Shown here: one piece after another, positions 34,511-43,067 of the stretch
How positions within the stretch are numbered: the stretch's first letter is position 1
How the letters are laid out: every line of letters starts with the position of its first letter
Assembly (NCBI RefSeq): GCF_003628505.1
Contig: NZ_RBZP01000020.1
Location: 1-61,169 of the forward strand
Source: Oceanobacillus halophilus
GTDB taxonomy: Bacteria; Bacillota; Bacilli; Bacillales; Amphibacillaceae
Reading direction: 5' to 3'
DNA length: 61,169 nt
The notes under the pieces: model-generated
What the model was told of the DNA's origin: nothing
Database searches by the model: none
What the model saw: the letters and a program-made list of their open reading frames with translations, nothing else
Program-made: the position numbers and the translations under genes

Positions 34511-34573
34511 TTTATATGCATCATAACCCCGACAACCACACATCATAACCCCGAACTTGCATCAAGATGACCC
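34511..34573. repeat. Tandem ATAACCCCGA motifs, possibly a solo IS21-type end
   Basis: Three similar units in about 60 bp: GCATCATAACCCCGACAA, ACATCATAACCCCGAACT and TCAAGATGACCCCGATAA. IS21-family elements carry repeated ATGACCCC-type transposase-binding motifs near their tips, so this may be a leftover IS end; no transposase gene is near. An operator array is the alternative. The rest of the 338-bp gap up to the regulator holds only a terminator. Confidence 0.45.
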
Positions 34574-34643
34574 CGATAAAGTAAAAATTTAATTTAGTGG
34601 TTTTACGATAAATGAGGGAATGTTTAAATGTGAATGAAGCAAA

Positions 34644-34675
34644 TTAAAAAAAGCCTCCTAAAAATAAAGAGGCTT
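34644..34675 (-). terminator. Terminator of the XRE-type regulator gene
   Basis: On the minus strand AAGCCTC-TTTATTTTTAG-GAGGCTT is followed by a long T run, 9 bp past the stop codon of the regulator gene. Confidence 0.85.
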
Positions 34676-34683
34676 CTCCTAGT

Positions 34684-36747
34684 CTAATCATATATATAAT
34701 TTTTTTGGAGCCAGGTAATTAACCTTCGTTGAACATGACTGGATGGTGTTTTAGCCCCTCGTTCAATATTACTTAAATAGGAAGTTGATATTTCCAATTC
34801 TTCTGCTACCCGTTGTAAAGAAAGGTGTAAAAGGCTACGTGTTTTTCTTATTTGCTCACCTAATACTTTCACTTCTACTTCCGGATTAACCGAAACTAAT
34901 TCACCATTTGTTTTTTTCTTCTGCTTCCATTCAATGGATTGATACTGTTCTACAATTCTTTTTGGAGGCATGATTTGTAAAGTAGAATCTTTCCATATTT
35001 GAGCCCACCCTTTATAAGATGCAATATCTTCCTCCCATTTTTCATACTGCCACGATGAAATTAACCCATCTGCAACAAGTCTGTCCAAAGCCTGCTCCAT
35101 TCTATCTCTACTCCTTGATGGTACCCTTTTATTGATTTCAAGGCCTATTACCTCTAGCAATGTGCTCATTTTATACGGCTTAAAATAATCCGCTTTTCTC
35201 GCTTGTGTTCTCCATCTCCAACTAAGATATCTTATTAATCTCTTTTCTATCTTTTCTTTATAGGGATTGTATTGTAATGTCTTCATTGGTAACAAAGCCA
35301 CTTGCCTTCCAGAACCATAAAGGAATTTTTCAAATATATCCCCAACCGTATAATACAGGTTACCCTCCAATGATTTATCATCTATTTCGTATTCCTTATT
35401 GTTTCTATCTTTAAACACAAATGGCCTCCCTTTAAGGGATACATGCTCTGGTTTCCCATTTGTATAGATAACGACTTGATCGATATCAATCCATAAGCTC
35501 TGTATTCTAGTAAGCGATTTCAAAACTTCGTAGCGCTGACTTTTTTCATAACCACCTCTTCTTCCATTTCCACTTAGTTTTGGTTTTAAACCACGTAGAG
35601 ACAATAAATAATCAATGTGAATTTCTACAATATCTTTATAGTGCCTAGCATTCGTTAAATAATATGCACATAGTGCATCAAGAACGTCCACATCTAATTC
35701 CGAAAGCTGTACTACTTGCTTCAAGGCCATATTAGCTAAATCCATTTCATTTTCATTCGATGTTATGGAGGGCATCATTTTCACTGAACCAGTTAGTTGA
35801 CCTTTACGAAGCAATGCTGTCGGCCATGGAGATGAATGAACGAGATCAAAAGTATTTTGTGAGAGTGCTTCACGAGTAGATTGATAAAGGGAGTTACTCA
35901 TAACTTCAAGGTTACCTTTATTTACGACATGATAATTTTTCCTAAACAATAGTTCCGAATACACTTGATCTGACTGAATATGAAGCAAAAACTCAAGCTT
36001 CTGTAGTGATAACTGTTCTAAATCCATGATTTTTACTATCTTATGCATCCATTCTTCCGTATAATGATTAACAATCTCTAGGAATCGCTGTTGGAATTTC
36101 CTATTTTCCTTAACGTTTTTAGAAAGATAATCTAAGAATCGTTCATTTAATTCTAGTTTATCCATTTTACGTAATATATCATTTCCAATAGAGTACTCCA
36201 TATCTTGGAAAGTCCATTCGATTAAATGTTCATTAAAGAAATTACAGAAATCTTCCCAAACCATGTTGTCTTTTAGAAAGGTACTTTTCTTCAGCGTGAT
36301 ATAAAACTTTTGAATAAGAAAATGAATATGCTCTTTATCTTTCAGCTTGGGATGAGTAGCAGCAGGCATACCATTATATTCTTCATATCTCTTCACCAAA
36401 TAAAGTACAATATTCCTTGCGATTCTAAGAACCATCTCATCCCTAGCTGTATACCGCAATTCAATAAATAAATCCTTATTTTCTTGATATGTACTGTCCC
36501 AAACAATATAGATAGTAGTACCACCAAGTTTACTATAAACTTGAAATGTTGTATCTAATTTAGGAATCTCTCTTTCTATTTGAGATGTAATATCATCCGC
36601 GTTCAACTTTTTACTTTCGTAAATACATATAACATGAAATTTGCTTATTTGATTGAACCAATTAGAGTTGAATTTATTGCTGTTTTTCAATTGAACAGAA
36701 AAATCACTATCTGTCCTAGAGTCCATGTTTTTCTTCCTATCATTCAA
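34684..36747 (-). CDS. Large protein with C-terminal XRE helix-turn-helix; putative regulator of the acyl-CoA operon
   Basis: 687 residues; I do not recognise the first 600. The C-terminus is a clear Cro/C1-type HTH: LGEQIRKTRSLLHLSLQRVA, ELEISTSYLSNIERG. Residues about 100-330 are helical; about 385-600 resemble winged-helix blocks of replication initiators (VDVLDALCAYYLTNARHYKD; SRDRMEQALDRLVADGLISS), which is weak evidence. It lies just upstream of the catabolic operon in the same orientation with its own terminator between, so a regulatory link is plausible. TTG 36747 is chosen because AAAGGAGG lies 9 nt before it; TTG 36753 is an alternative. Confidence 0.72.
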   Translation of the reverse strand: MNDRKKNMDSRTDSDFSVQLKNSNKFNSNWFNQISKFHVICIYESKKLNADDITSQIEREIPKLDTTFQVYSKLGGTTIYIVWDSTYQENKDLFIELRYTARDEMVLRIARNIVLYLVKRYEEYNGMPAATHPKLKDKEHIHFLIQKFYITLKKSTFLKDNMVWEDFCNFFNEHLIEWTFQDMEYSIGNDILRKMDKLELNERFLDYLSKNVKENRKFQQRFLEIVNHYTEEWMHKIVKIMDLEQLSLQKLEFLLHIQSDQVYSELLFRKNYHVVNKGNLEVMSNSLYQSTREALSQNTFDLVHSSPWPTALLRKGQLTGSVKMMPSITSNENEMDLANMALKQVVQLSELDVDVLDALCAYYLTNARHYKDIVEIHIDYLLSLRGLKPKLSGNGRRGGYEKSQRYEVLKSLTRIQSLWIDIDQVVIYTNGKPEHVSLKGRPFVFKDRNNKEYEIDDKSLEGNLYYTVGDIFEKFLYGSGRQVALLPMKTLQYNPYKEKIEKRLIRYLSWRWRTQARKADYFKPYKMSTLLEVIGLEINKRVPSRSRDRMEQALDRLVADGLISSWQYEKWEEDIASYKGWAQIWKDSTLQIMPPKRIVEQYQSIEWKQKKKTNGELVSVNPEVEVKVLGEQIRKTRSLLHLSLQRVAEELEISTSYLSNIERGAKTPSSHVQRRLITWLQKNYIYD

Positions 36748-36989
36748 AACCAAGACCCTCCTTTAGCAATCTCAGTAACCTATCTAAAATTATTTATTAT
36801 TAATTTTGAATTTATAGAATAATCTTAACATAATATTTTGAAATAAAACAGCCCTTAAATTAATTTATTATTCAGAACTTGGGGTCTACCCTACTTTTAC
36901 AGGAAATACTCCTATTACTTCATTTTGTATTCCGGTGTAAATCTCCATTTTAATGGTCGAGATTTATTTGAGTTAATCGAAAATTCACG
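36748..36989. promoter_or_regulatory. Upstream region of the XRE-type regulator
   Basis: No gene. It carries TTAAATTAATTTATTATTCA followed by GAA (36855-36877), the partner of the motif before the operon. The DNA is strongly AT-rich, so chance similarity must be considered. Confidence 0.45.
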
Positions 36990-37065
36990 TCCTGAGTGAA
37001 AAGGAAAAATGGAATTAAAGCAATATCCGAAGCTGGTGGAATATTATCGTAAATAATTGAATAAA
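36990..37065 (+). pseudogene. Duplicated 3' end of the DUF2161 gene
   Basis: The stretch reads CTGAGTGAAAAGGAAAAATG, then TTAAAGCAATATCCGAAGCT and GGTGGAATATTATCGTAAAT. This is nearly the end of the DUF2161 gene at about 21803-21870 (LSEKGKKDLKQYPELVEYYR). The rest of the gene is absent. The family B repeat that follows the intact gene follows here as well. Confidence 0.8.
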
Positions 37066-37236
37066 TAGGGTCAGGACCTCGCCATGCTAACACTTTTGCA
37101 TAGTGGGGACCGACCCTTTCATTTCAGAAATTTTACAGTATAAAATTTAATTTGCTTGAAGGTACACGGGGACAGGTTCCTTGTCCCACTTATAACACCA
37201 GTACATTTGGGACACTTAACCTGTCCCCATGTCCCC
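37066..37236. repeat. Family B copy followed by family A copy 6
   Basis: Family B (37066-37122: GGGTCAGGACCTCGCCATGC ... GTGGGGACCGACCCTTTCA) and family A (37162-37236: arms TACACGGGGACAGGTTCC and AACCTGTCCCCATGTCCCC). Family A is followed by CGAGTTAATATCCGTAC, also found after family A copy 7. Confidence 0.82.
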
Positions 37237-37240
37237 CGAG

Positions 37241-37420
37241 TTAATATCCGTACCTTTCTCCTTCCTTTAAGTTAAACTTTCGTATCCTTTATTCCACTAT
37301 CGTTTCACCATTCTTATCAAGTAATGTTGTAGACCACTCCCTGTGCCAAGTGTAGGTATCTGGTCATCTGACTTTATATAAAATCGACTATTTTTATTCT
37401 TTTCACTACCAAACATAATA
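37241..37420 (-). pseudogene. Remnant of a small protein with the DUF5412-type tail
   Basis: On the minus strand a GGGGGAGGG ribosome site and ATG (37416) open a frame (MFGSEKNKNSRFYIK) that soon breaks. In shifted frames TWHREWSTTLLDKNGETIVE, a stop, and RIRKFNLKEGERYGY with a stop at 37241 follow. The ending is like that inferred for the DUF5412 gene at 43068. The spacer from 37421 to 37565 shows nothing further. Confidence 0.5.
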
Positions 37421-37565
37421 TCCCTCCCCCTTTAATAAGAATTACGTCAATCCAACACGAAAGTTTCACCTTCTCCTGAACCAATTCTGCCTCATAAGCA
37501 TAATAACTTCCATCTAAGTACTAACATAATGTTCAAATAACCATCTTTGAAATTTAACCATTAGA

Positions 37566-37594
37566 AAAAGGCGACCTTCTTAGATCACCTTTTA
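37566..37594 (-). terminator. Terminator of the GNAT gene
   Basis: On the minus strand AAAGGTGATC-TAAGAA-GGTCGCCTTT, with G-T pairs, is followed by TTC, about 35 bp after the GNAT stop. Confidence 0.75.
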
Positions 37595-37629
37595 AGTATT
37601 GGACCTGTTAATGGAAATAGCTTTATGCC

Positions 37630-38088
37630 CTATAATGTCTTTTCCATTTTAATATTCGTTTCTATATATCCTAACTTTTCATATAAGCCTCGGGCTACTT
37701 TGTTGTGACCAAAGACGTGGAGTCCTATACTTTTCAACCCAATCTTTTTTGCTAAGATTTCCATTTCTTGCATAGCTTGTTTTCCATATCCTTTACTTTG
37801 ATTCCCTTCCCAAATATTGATATCATAAATAAACCCTTTTTCATCTGTTCTCTTCGCGAGCCAAATCATACCAACTTCTTTACTTCCATCACGAATGGTA
37901 AACAAATAATGGTTTTCCGTATTCTGTCCTTCAGGCAATAACTTCTCATATTCCTGTTTGGCTTTGCTAATTGCCTCTTGTGACTCCCAACTACCAGACT
38001 TCATTTGTTCGTTTGCAAAGTTTCTGATTGCCAAATTTTTATATTGTTGGAATTCATCTGCATTCATTTCCTCTAATCGTACCGTCAT
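37630..38088 (-). CDS. GNAT-family N-acetyltransferase
   Basis: 152 residues. The acetyl-CoA motif is NQSKGYGKQAMQEMEILAKK (Q/RxxGxG/A type), followed by IGLHVFGHNKVARGLYEKLGY, the classic GNAT C-terminal strand-helix. The N-terminal region MTVRLEEMNADEFQQYKNLA resembles small Bacillus acetyltransferases of unknown substrate. ATG 38088 follows GGGGAGAG at good spacing; the frame is open to 38106. Monocistronic with its own terminator. Confidence 0.87.
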   Translation of the reverse strand: MTVRLEEMNADEFQQYKNLAIRNFANEQMKSGSWESQEAISKAKQEYEKLLPEGQNTENHYLFTIRDGSKEVGMIWLAKRTDEKGFIYDINIWEGNQSKGYGKQAMQEMEILAKKIGLKSIGLHVFGHNKVARGLYEKLGYIETNIKMEKTL

Positions 38089-38441
38089 TTTTCTTACTCT
38101 CCCCATATTTTTTTAGGTCAAAGTAGCTTTTACTAGCACTGCTGCATTTATGAAGCGAATACATAGGATATTATCCATATCTATAAAACACGAATCCCCT
38201 AATGAACCCCACCATTCGAAGTGGTATTGGGAACACACCTAGTTCACAGCCAAACCTCCAACTGAACCGAAATAGCGTATATTCTCTTTTGTCTTAACAG
38301 CAATATATATGTGTGTTATGCTTCGTAAATAAAATTATAATCTAGAAAAATCAGACTGAATTTTAATTATATCTTTCTTAGTCTGATCATGAATAAATTG
38401 GTGCAACTTATGATAAAAACAATTTAATGGGAAGGGCATAT
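38089..38441. other. Spacer without a gene
   Basis: No coding potential seen. A loose inverted repeat, ATCAGACT (38350) and AGTCTGAT (38380), with a 22-nt loop may be a weak hairpin. The rest is AT-rich sequence upstream of the GNAT gene. Confidence 0.5.
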
Positions 38442-38474
38442 AAAAAGGACACTTCTTATTCAAGAAAAGCGCCC
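38442..38474 (-). terminator. Terminator of the lipoprotein gene
   Basis: On the minus strand GGGCGCTT-N12-AAGTGTCC is followed by TTTTT, shortly after the lipoprotein stop at 38489. Confidence 0.82.
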
Positions 38475-38488
38475 ATTTTTGGAATCAA

Positions 38489-39046
38489 TCACTCCATGAA
38501 CACTTCAATTTCATCTTCATGCTCTTCTACCAATTCCTCTAACAAATAGTCAGATTCTTTGTTAAATTTCTCCATCCCTTTTTCATCATCGAATTCTGCT
38601 AGCCCTACCTTATTTTCAAGATAAGTAACCATATAAGCATTTTGTTCCTCTATTTTTTTTGCATATTCCCGTTGAAATTCTTCTGGTTTCATATCTAATT
38701 TTTGGGCTTGTGATTCGGCAAACTTACGAATTTGCTTTCCGCCTTCATCTTTTGTATTTGCAGGAGGAAGTTCCCCGAACCAGCCACCGTCCCTTTCTTC
38801 ACTTAATTTGTCGGAAATATCAAGGCCCATTTCCTCTACCTTTTGTTTTACCAACTCTACTCTTATTGCCCAATCAAGGTAATCCAACGCCGTATCATCG
38901 GGATATAAAAACCGTAATTCACCAATTGTAATTTCTTGTCCCTTTACAATGGCTGCTGCTTCGTTATCATCATATTTGGAAATACTGCTGCACCCAGCCA
39001 TAAAAATAAAGAGCATCAAAATGGAAAACCGTACGACTTTTGACAT
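38489..39046 (-). CDS. Lipoprotein with SurA/PrsA-like N-terminal domain
   Basis: 185 residues. The signal peptide ends in lipobox FMAGC (Cys19). The mature part begins AAAIVKGQEITIGELRFLYP and is otherwise helical and acidic, ending EELVEEHEDEIEVFME. The 'VNG/VKG-x-x-IT' start resembles the chaperone domain of SurA/PrsA-like foldases, but no PPIase domain is present, so it is at most a chaperone-like lipoprotein. AGAGGTG precedes the ATG. Its 3' end is duplicated as a fragment at 45860-46050. Confidence 0.8.
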   Translation of the reverse strand: MSKVVRFSILMLFIFMAGCSSISKYDDNEAAAIVKGQEITIGELRFLYPDDTALDYLDWAIRVELVKQKVEEMGLDISDKLSEERDGGWFGELPPANTKDEGGKQIRKFAESQAQKLDMKPEEFQREYAKKIEEQNAYMVTYLENKVGLAEFDDEKGMEKFNKESDYLLEELVEEHEDEIEVFME

Positions 39047-39117
39047 GAAAACACCTCTATTTCATCCTTCCATCAAATGGCCCGTTTGCTGAACTCTTTC
39101 ACTAAACTCACATTTTA

Positions 39118-39442
39118 CTAGGAATAGCATTACCAGGTAGCGGTAATGCTATGTCACCAAAAAGGTTTATCTTCGTTCGAAACTTCAATCATATAAGGAT
39201 AAGCCATCCAAATAACAATGAGCACAGGTGTCATCAAAACACCAATTTGCCACCATGAGATATTAAACAATTCGTAAATAGGCAAGACTATTATTGGAAC
39301 CAAACATGCCGGTTCTAATCTTTGACGTAGGTGTCAGATATTGTCTTTTACCACAATGTGGACATTTCAGTCGAAATCGAAATAGTGTTATTACGGTTTG
39401 TTTCCACATCCATTGTTTTCCACATTCTTTACAAGTAGGCAT
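39118..39442 (-). pseudogene. TIGR04104-type zinc-ribbon membrane protein, frameshifted
   Basis: AAAGAGGTG and ATG 39442 start MPTCKECGKQWMWKQT ... LKCPHCGKRQYLTPTSK, a double CxxC ribbon typical of the cxxc_20_cxxc family of small Bacillus membrane proteins. The frame stops at 39263, while the expected two-helix C-terminus (VPIIVLPIYELFNISWWQIG, then VLMTPVLIVIWMAYPYM) continues in the next frame to about 39118. One or more frameshifts near 39300 disrupted it. Confidence 0.7.
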
Positions 39443-39608
39443 TTCCAATCACCTCTTTGTTATTGTCCTCAAACTACATCCATTCAAGACGATACTACGT
39501 TAGCTCAATAAAACTACGCTTTAATTATAACATAATATTCAGAAAATATTCTCGTTGATTCTCTGTATGAAACAAGACAACGCTTTTCAACTTCCTCTTT
39601 ACACGAAT

Positions 39609-39971
39609 CTATTTAAGACGGTTCTCCAAGGATTCGATTGCCAGTTTAATTGCAATTAAACGACGCTCATTTAATGTTTTTTGGGAACTGCCTTCTTTTG
39701 CTTTTGCTATCTGTTTTTCTATTGATGGCATAATACCGCGTAGAATATCTTTAGAAGTCAAAATGTTTTCTCTATCATAGAAAAAGTCTCCCCTACCCCA
39801 AGCGTCTTTGAGGCTCTCCAACCCAACCTTTACGGAATTCCGCCTCTGTTTAACAAGGGTTGTATTTGCACCTTTTTCTGTCATACTATTATAAGCATTT
39901 GAAAGTTTATGTAAAGTTGATTCCAAGGATTTAATGGACATATCTTGGATTTCTTGGCTAACATTTTTCAT
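39609..39971 (-). CDS. Uncharacterised helical protein
   Basis: 120 residues, not recognised. Almost entirely alpha-helical and charged, with repeated SLESTLHKLSNAYNSM-like amphipathic helices and an end LNERRLIAIKLAIESLENRL. It has no cysteines, membrane segments or enzyme motifs. AAGGAGG 7 nt before ATG 39971 makes expression likely. Stands alone. Confidence 0.68.
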   Translation of the reverse strand: MKNVSQEIQDMSIKSLESTLHKLSNAYNSMTEKGANTTLVKQRRNSVKVGLESLKDAWGRGDFFYDRENILTSKDILRGIMPSIEKQIAKAKEGSSQKTLNERRLIAIKLAIESLENRLK

Positions 39972-40387
39972 GTGCAAACCTCCTTATTCCTTTTCTTTGG
40001 TTATCTATTTTGTAGAATGGTAAATAACCTCGATATATTTTAACAAAGATACATTTAACGTCTTCCGCTTTTCTGATTCGTTACTACAACAACAGTAGGA
40101 ACTGTCACTAAAGCAACAGTTCCTTCACTAAAGCAATTCTTTAATACATACATTATAGCATTTATTTCAAACCAGGATGTATCTGCATGATTAATTTTGT
40201 TTTAAATTCTAATTTCCCTAAATCATTGATAAGACTGACCATTCAGAAATATATCTAGTCCTATTATTCCATTGATTCCCCAATCATCTAAACGAGTACT
40301 TCGTGCAATAGTACCACTTGTCTAAAACTTCACTTTAAGAACAATATGCTATACTAAAAAAACGAAACAGTAGGAGTGATAAAGGAT
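39972..40387 (+). promoter_or_regulatory. Upstream region of the FadR-type gene
   Basis: No ORF in about 400 bp. A stem-loop GGAACTGT-N10-ACAGTTCC lies at about 40098-40123, with CACTAAAGCAACAGTTCC-like repeats around it. An extended -10, TGCTATACT (40347-40355), sits 32 bp before the FadR-type start and is the likely promoter. The operator itself was not identified with confidence. Confidence 0.5.
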
Positions 40388-41062
40388 ATGATTCAAAAAA
40401 GGTTATCGGACCATATTGCAAACGACATTATTGCGATGATTACAGTAGAAAAACGTTTTAAACCAGGAGATAAACTTCCAAACGAAATGGAGCTATCCGA
40501 AGAACTTGATATTAGCCGGACAACTTTACGGGAAGCAATCCGCATTCTTGTGACAAACAGCATTTTAGAAATCCGCCGAGGAAAAGGTACATATGTTAAA
40601 GATGACGTCGATATCAACAAAATGGAGTCCTTAAGCTTCCTTACCGATGCCAAAATCAACACGAAAGATTTATATGAAATTCGCCTCATTTTTGAACCAG
40701 AAGTTGCTTACCTTGCAACAATTCGGGCGAGTAAAGCGGAGTTAAAACGAATTATCGATTACGGATTGTTAATAGAAGAAAAAATAAAAAACAACGAAGA
40801 TCGCACGGAATTGGAGCATAAATTCCATCAATCCATCGTGAAAGCGACACATAATGCATTTATGGAAAGACTGATGCCCGTCATTCAACAAGCGATTGCC
40901 AAAGGCGTTATTTTATCTACTGAAAAAGAAATGGCAATCAAAGATACCATCAGCGACCATCGAATGATTATGGATTTTATGCAAAACCGCAATCCAGAAG
41001 GGGCAAGAAGTGCGATGAAGATTCATATTTTACATGCAATGAAAGAACTTGGAGTAGAATAA
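40388..41062 (+). CDS. FadR-subfamily GntR regulator (FCD domain)
   Basis: 224 residues: GntR winged helix (FKPGDKLPNEMELSEELDIS, RTTLREAIRILV, RRGKGTYV) in residues about 5-75, then an FCD domain with EIRLIFEPEVAYLA, HKFHQSIVKATHN and SDHRMIMDFM, giving the metal-binding Asp/His pattern. FCD regulators sense organic or sugar acids. It is followed after 105 bp by ilvD, with a separate strong promoter, suggesting it controls ilvD. ATG 40388 is preferred over GTG 40376 because of TAGGAG spacing. Confidence 0.87.
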   Translation: MIQKRLSDHIANDIIAMITVEKRFKPGDKLPNEMELSEELDISRTTLREAIRILVTNSILEIRRGKGTYVKDDVDINKMESLSFLTDAKINTKDLYEIRLIFEPEVAYLATIRASKAELKRIIDYGLLIEEKIKNNEDRTELEHKFHQSIVKATHNAFMERLMPVIQQAIAKGVILSTEKEMAIKDTISDHRMIMDFMQNRNPEGARSAMKIHILHAMKELGVE

Positions 41063-41102
41063 ACTCTTTTTAGAATCATCAGCGAGAGGTCATACAACGT
41101 TA

Positions 41103-41131
41103 TTGACAGCAGACAACATAACCCTTAAAAT
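41103..41131 (+). promoter_or_regulatory. Sigma-A promoter of ilvD
   Basis: TTGACA (41103-41108), a 17-bp spacer and TAAAAT (41126-41131) form a near-consensus promoter 37 bp before the ilvD start. It would give ilvD its own transcription, possibly controlled by the FadR-type protein. Confidence 0.8.
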
Positions 41132-41167
41132 AACAATAATAATTAGTTTTTTTAAAGGGGGAGCAAA

Positions 41168-42838
41168 ATGAGAAGTGATAAAATCAAAATCGGGCTCGAT
41201 CGTGGTCCACATCGTAGTCTCTTGTATGCGACAGGTAAAGTAAAACCAGGAGATTTACAAAAACCATTTATCGGGGTATGTAACTCGTATATCGATATCA
41301 TCCCAGGACATGTGCACCTACGTGAATTCGCTGATGTCGTGAAAGATGCCATATATGAGGCTGGTGGCATTCCATTTGAATTTAATACAATCGGTGTCGA
41401 TGATGGGATTGCAATGGGACATATCGGAATGCGTTATTCCCTCCCAAGTCGTGAATTGATTGCCGACAGTGCAGAAACGGTCATTAATGCACACTGGTTT
41501 GACGGTGTCTTTTACATTCCGAACTGTGACAAAATCACACCTGGAATGCTCATGGCAGCAGCTCGTACAAACGTTCCTTCTGTTTTTGTTTCCGGCGGAC
41601 CAATGGAGGCGGGCATTAGCCAGGATGGGAAGAATTTGTCATTAACATCCGTTTTTGAAGGTGTTGGTGCGGTAAAAGCTGGTAAAATGTCAGAAGAAGA
41701 ATTCGGCTTCATTGAACAAAACGCTTGTCCGACATGCGGCTCTTGTTCTGGAATGTTTACAGCAAATTCGATGAACTCTTTAATGGAAATGTTAGGTGTT
41801 GCACTTCCTGGTAACGGATCGATTGTCGCAACAAGTGAAAAACGAAAGGAATTAATCTATGAAGCTGCCAAACATCTCGTTCGCATGGTGAAAGAAGACG
41901 TTAAACCACGTGACATCATTACAAAAGAAGCGATTGATGATGCATTTGCATTAGATATGGCAATGGGTGGCTCCACAAATACGGTTTTACATACGTTAGC
42001 TATTGCGAATGAAGCTGGTATTGACTATCACCTGGAAGACATTAATAAAGTCGCAGAACGCGTGCCCTATCTTGCAAAAATTATGCCGGCATCCGATATC
42101 TCGATGGATGATATAAACAAAGCAGGTGGCATCAGTGCAATTATTAATGAACTAACGAAAATTCCGGGCACCATGCACCCAGAACGTTTGACGATTACAG
42201 GCCAAACGATGGGTGAGCTTGTTAGCGGATATGAAATCACGAACGATCAAGTTATTCGTACGAAAGACAACCCGTACAGCCCAGTTGGTGGCCTTTCCGT
42301 TCTTTTCGGTAACCTAGCGCCAGAGGGTGCGGTCATTAAAGTTGGTGCGGTAGACCCGAGCATTAACGTATTTGAAGGTGAAGCCGTTGTCTTTAACTCA
42401 CAAGATGAAGCACAAGAAGCAATTGATAACGGTACAGTAAAAGAAGGACATGTTGTCGTCATTCGTTATGAAGGACCAAAAGGCGGACCAGGTATGCCTG
42501 AGATGCTCGCTCCAACGTCTGCTATCATGGGACGCGGACTTGGTAAATCAGTTGCACTTCTCACAGACGGCCGTTTTTCTGGTGCATCACGCGGAATTTC
42601 AGTCGGACATATTTCGCCCGAAGCTGCAGAAGGTGGGCCAATTGCATTAATTGAAAATGGAGATACGATTACGATTGACCTGCCAAACCGTACCATAAAC
42701 GTTGACCTATCAGATGAGGTTTTACAAGAAAGAAAGAAAAACCTACCAACATTTGAACCGAAGATTAAACACGGTTGGTTAGGAAGGTATTCAAAGTTAG
42801 TAACAAATGCATCAAACGGCGGCGTAATGAGCATATAA
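41168..42838 (+). CDS. ilvD: Dihydroxy-acid dehydratase
   Basis: 556 residues, the normal IlvD length. [29 protein letters not shown] and [17 protein letters not shown] contain the Fe-S cysteines; [19 protein letters not shown] is the substrate-site block. It dehydrates 2,3-dihydroxy-isovalerate and -methylvalerate in valine/isoleucine synthesis. No other ilv/leu gene is nearby; instead a FadR-type regulator precedes it, as is common for sugar-acid dehydratases of the same family. The short 556-residue form and motifs favour true IlvD, but a sugar-acid role is not excluded. AAAGGGGGAG precedes the ATG. Confidence 0.9.
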   Translation: MRSDKIKIGLDRGPHRSLLYATGKVKPGDLQKPFIGVCNSYIDIIPGHVHLREFADVVKDAIYEAGGIPFEFNTIGVDDGIAMGHIGMRYSLPSRELIADSAETVINAHWFDGVFYIPNCDKITPGMLMAAARTNVPSVFVSGGPMEAGISQDGKNLSLTSVFEGVGAVKAGKMSEEEFGFIEQNACPTCGSCSGMFTANSMNSLMEMLGVALPGNGSIVATSEKRKELIYEAAKHLVRMVKEDVKPRDIITKEAIDDAFALDMAMGGSTNTVLHTLAIANEAGIDYHLEDINKVAERVPYLAKIMPASDISMDDINKAGGISAIINELTKIPGTMHPERLTITGQTMGELVSGYEITNDQVIRTKDNPYSPVGGLSVLFGNLAPEGAVIKVGAVDPSINVFEGEAVVFNSQDEAQEAIDNGTVKEGHVVVIRYEGPKGGPGMPEMLAPTSAIMGRGLGKSVALLTDGRFSGASRGISVGHISPEAAEGGPIALIENGDTITIDLPNRTINVDLSDEVLQERKKNLPTFEPKIKHGWLGRYSKLVTNASNGGVMSI

Positions 42839-42975
42839 TTGTTTTACACCATAAATGATTTTGATAGATTAATAGGAAAGCATCTTTACCGAGGAAATAA
42901 ACGTTTGGCCTTTTTAAACCAAACATTTATTTCCTTATTTTTTAGCAAATTATTAAACCAATCTATCCTTTTGGA

Positions 42976-43064
42976 GGTACACGGGGAGGTACACGGGGAC
43001 AGGTACCTTGTCCCACTAAGATTAAGAATATAAAGGGGACAATTAACCTGTCCCCTTGTCCCCC
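42976..43064. repeat. Interspersed repeat, family A copy 7, with a partial tandem duplication
   Basis: GGTACACGGGGAGGTACACG repeats its first 12 bp, then GACAGGTACCTTGTCCC and, after a short loop, the other arm AACCTGTCCCCTTGTCCCC. It abuts the original stop codon of the DUF5412 gene and is now translated in its shifted frame. Confidence 0.85.
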
Positions 43065-43067
43065 GAG

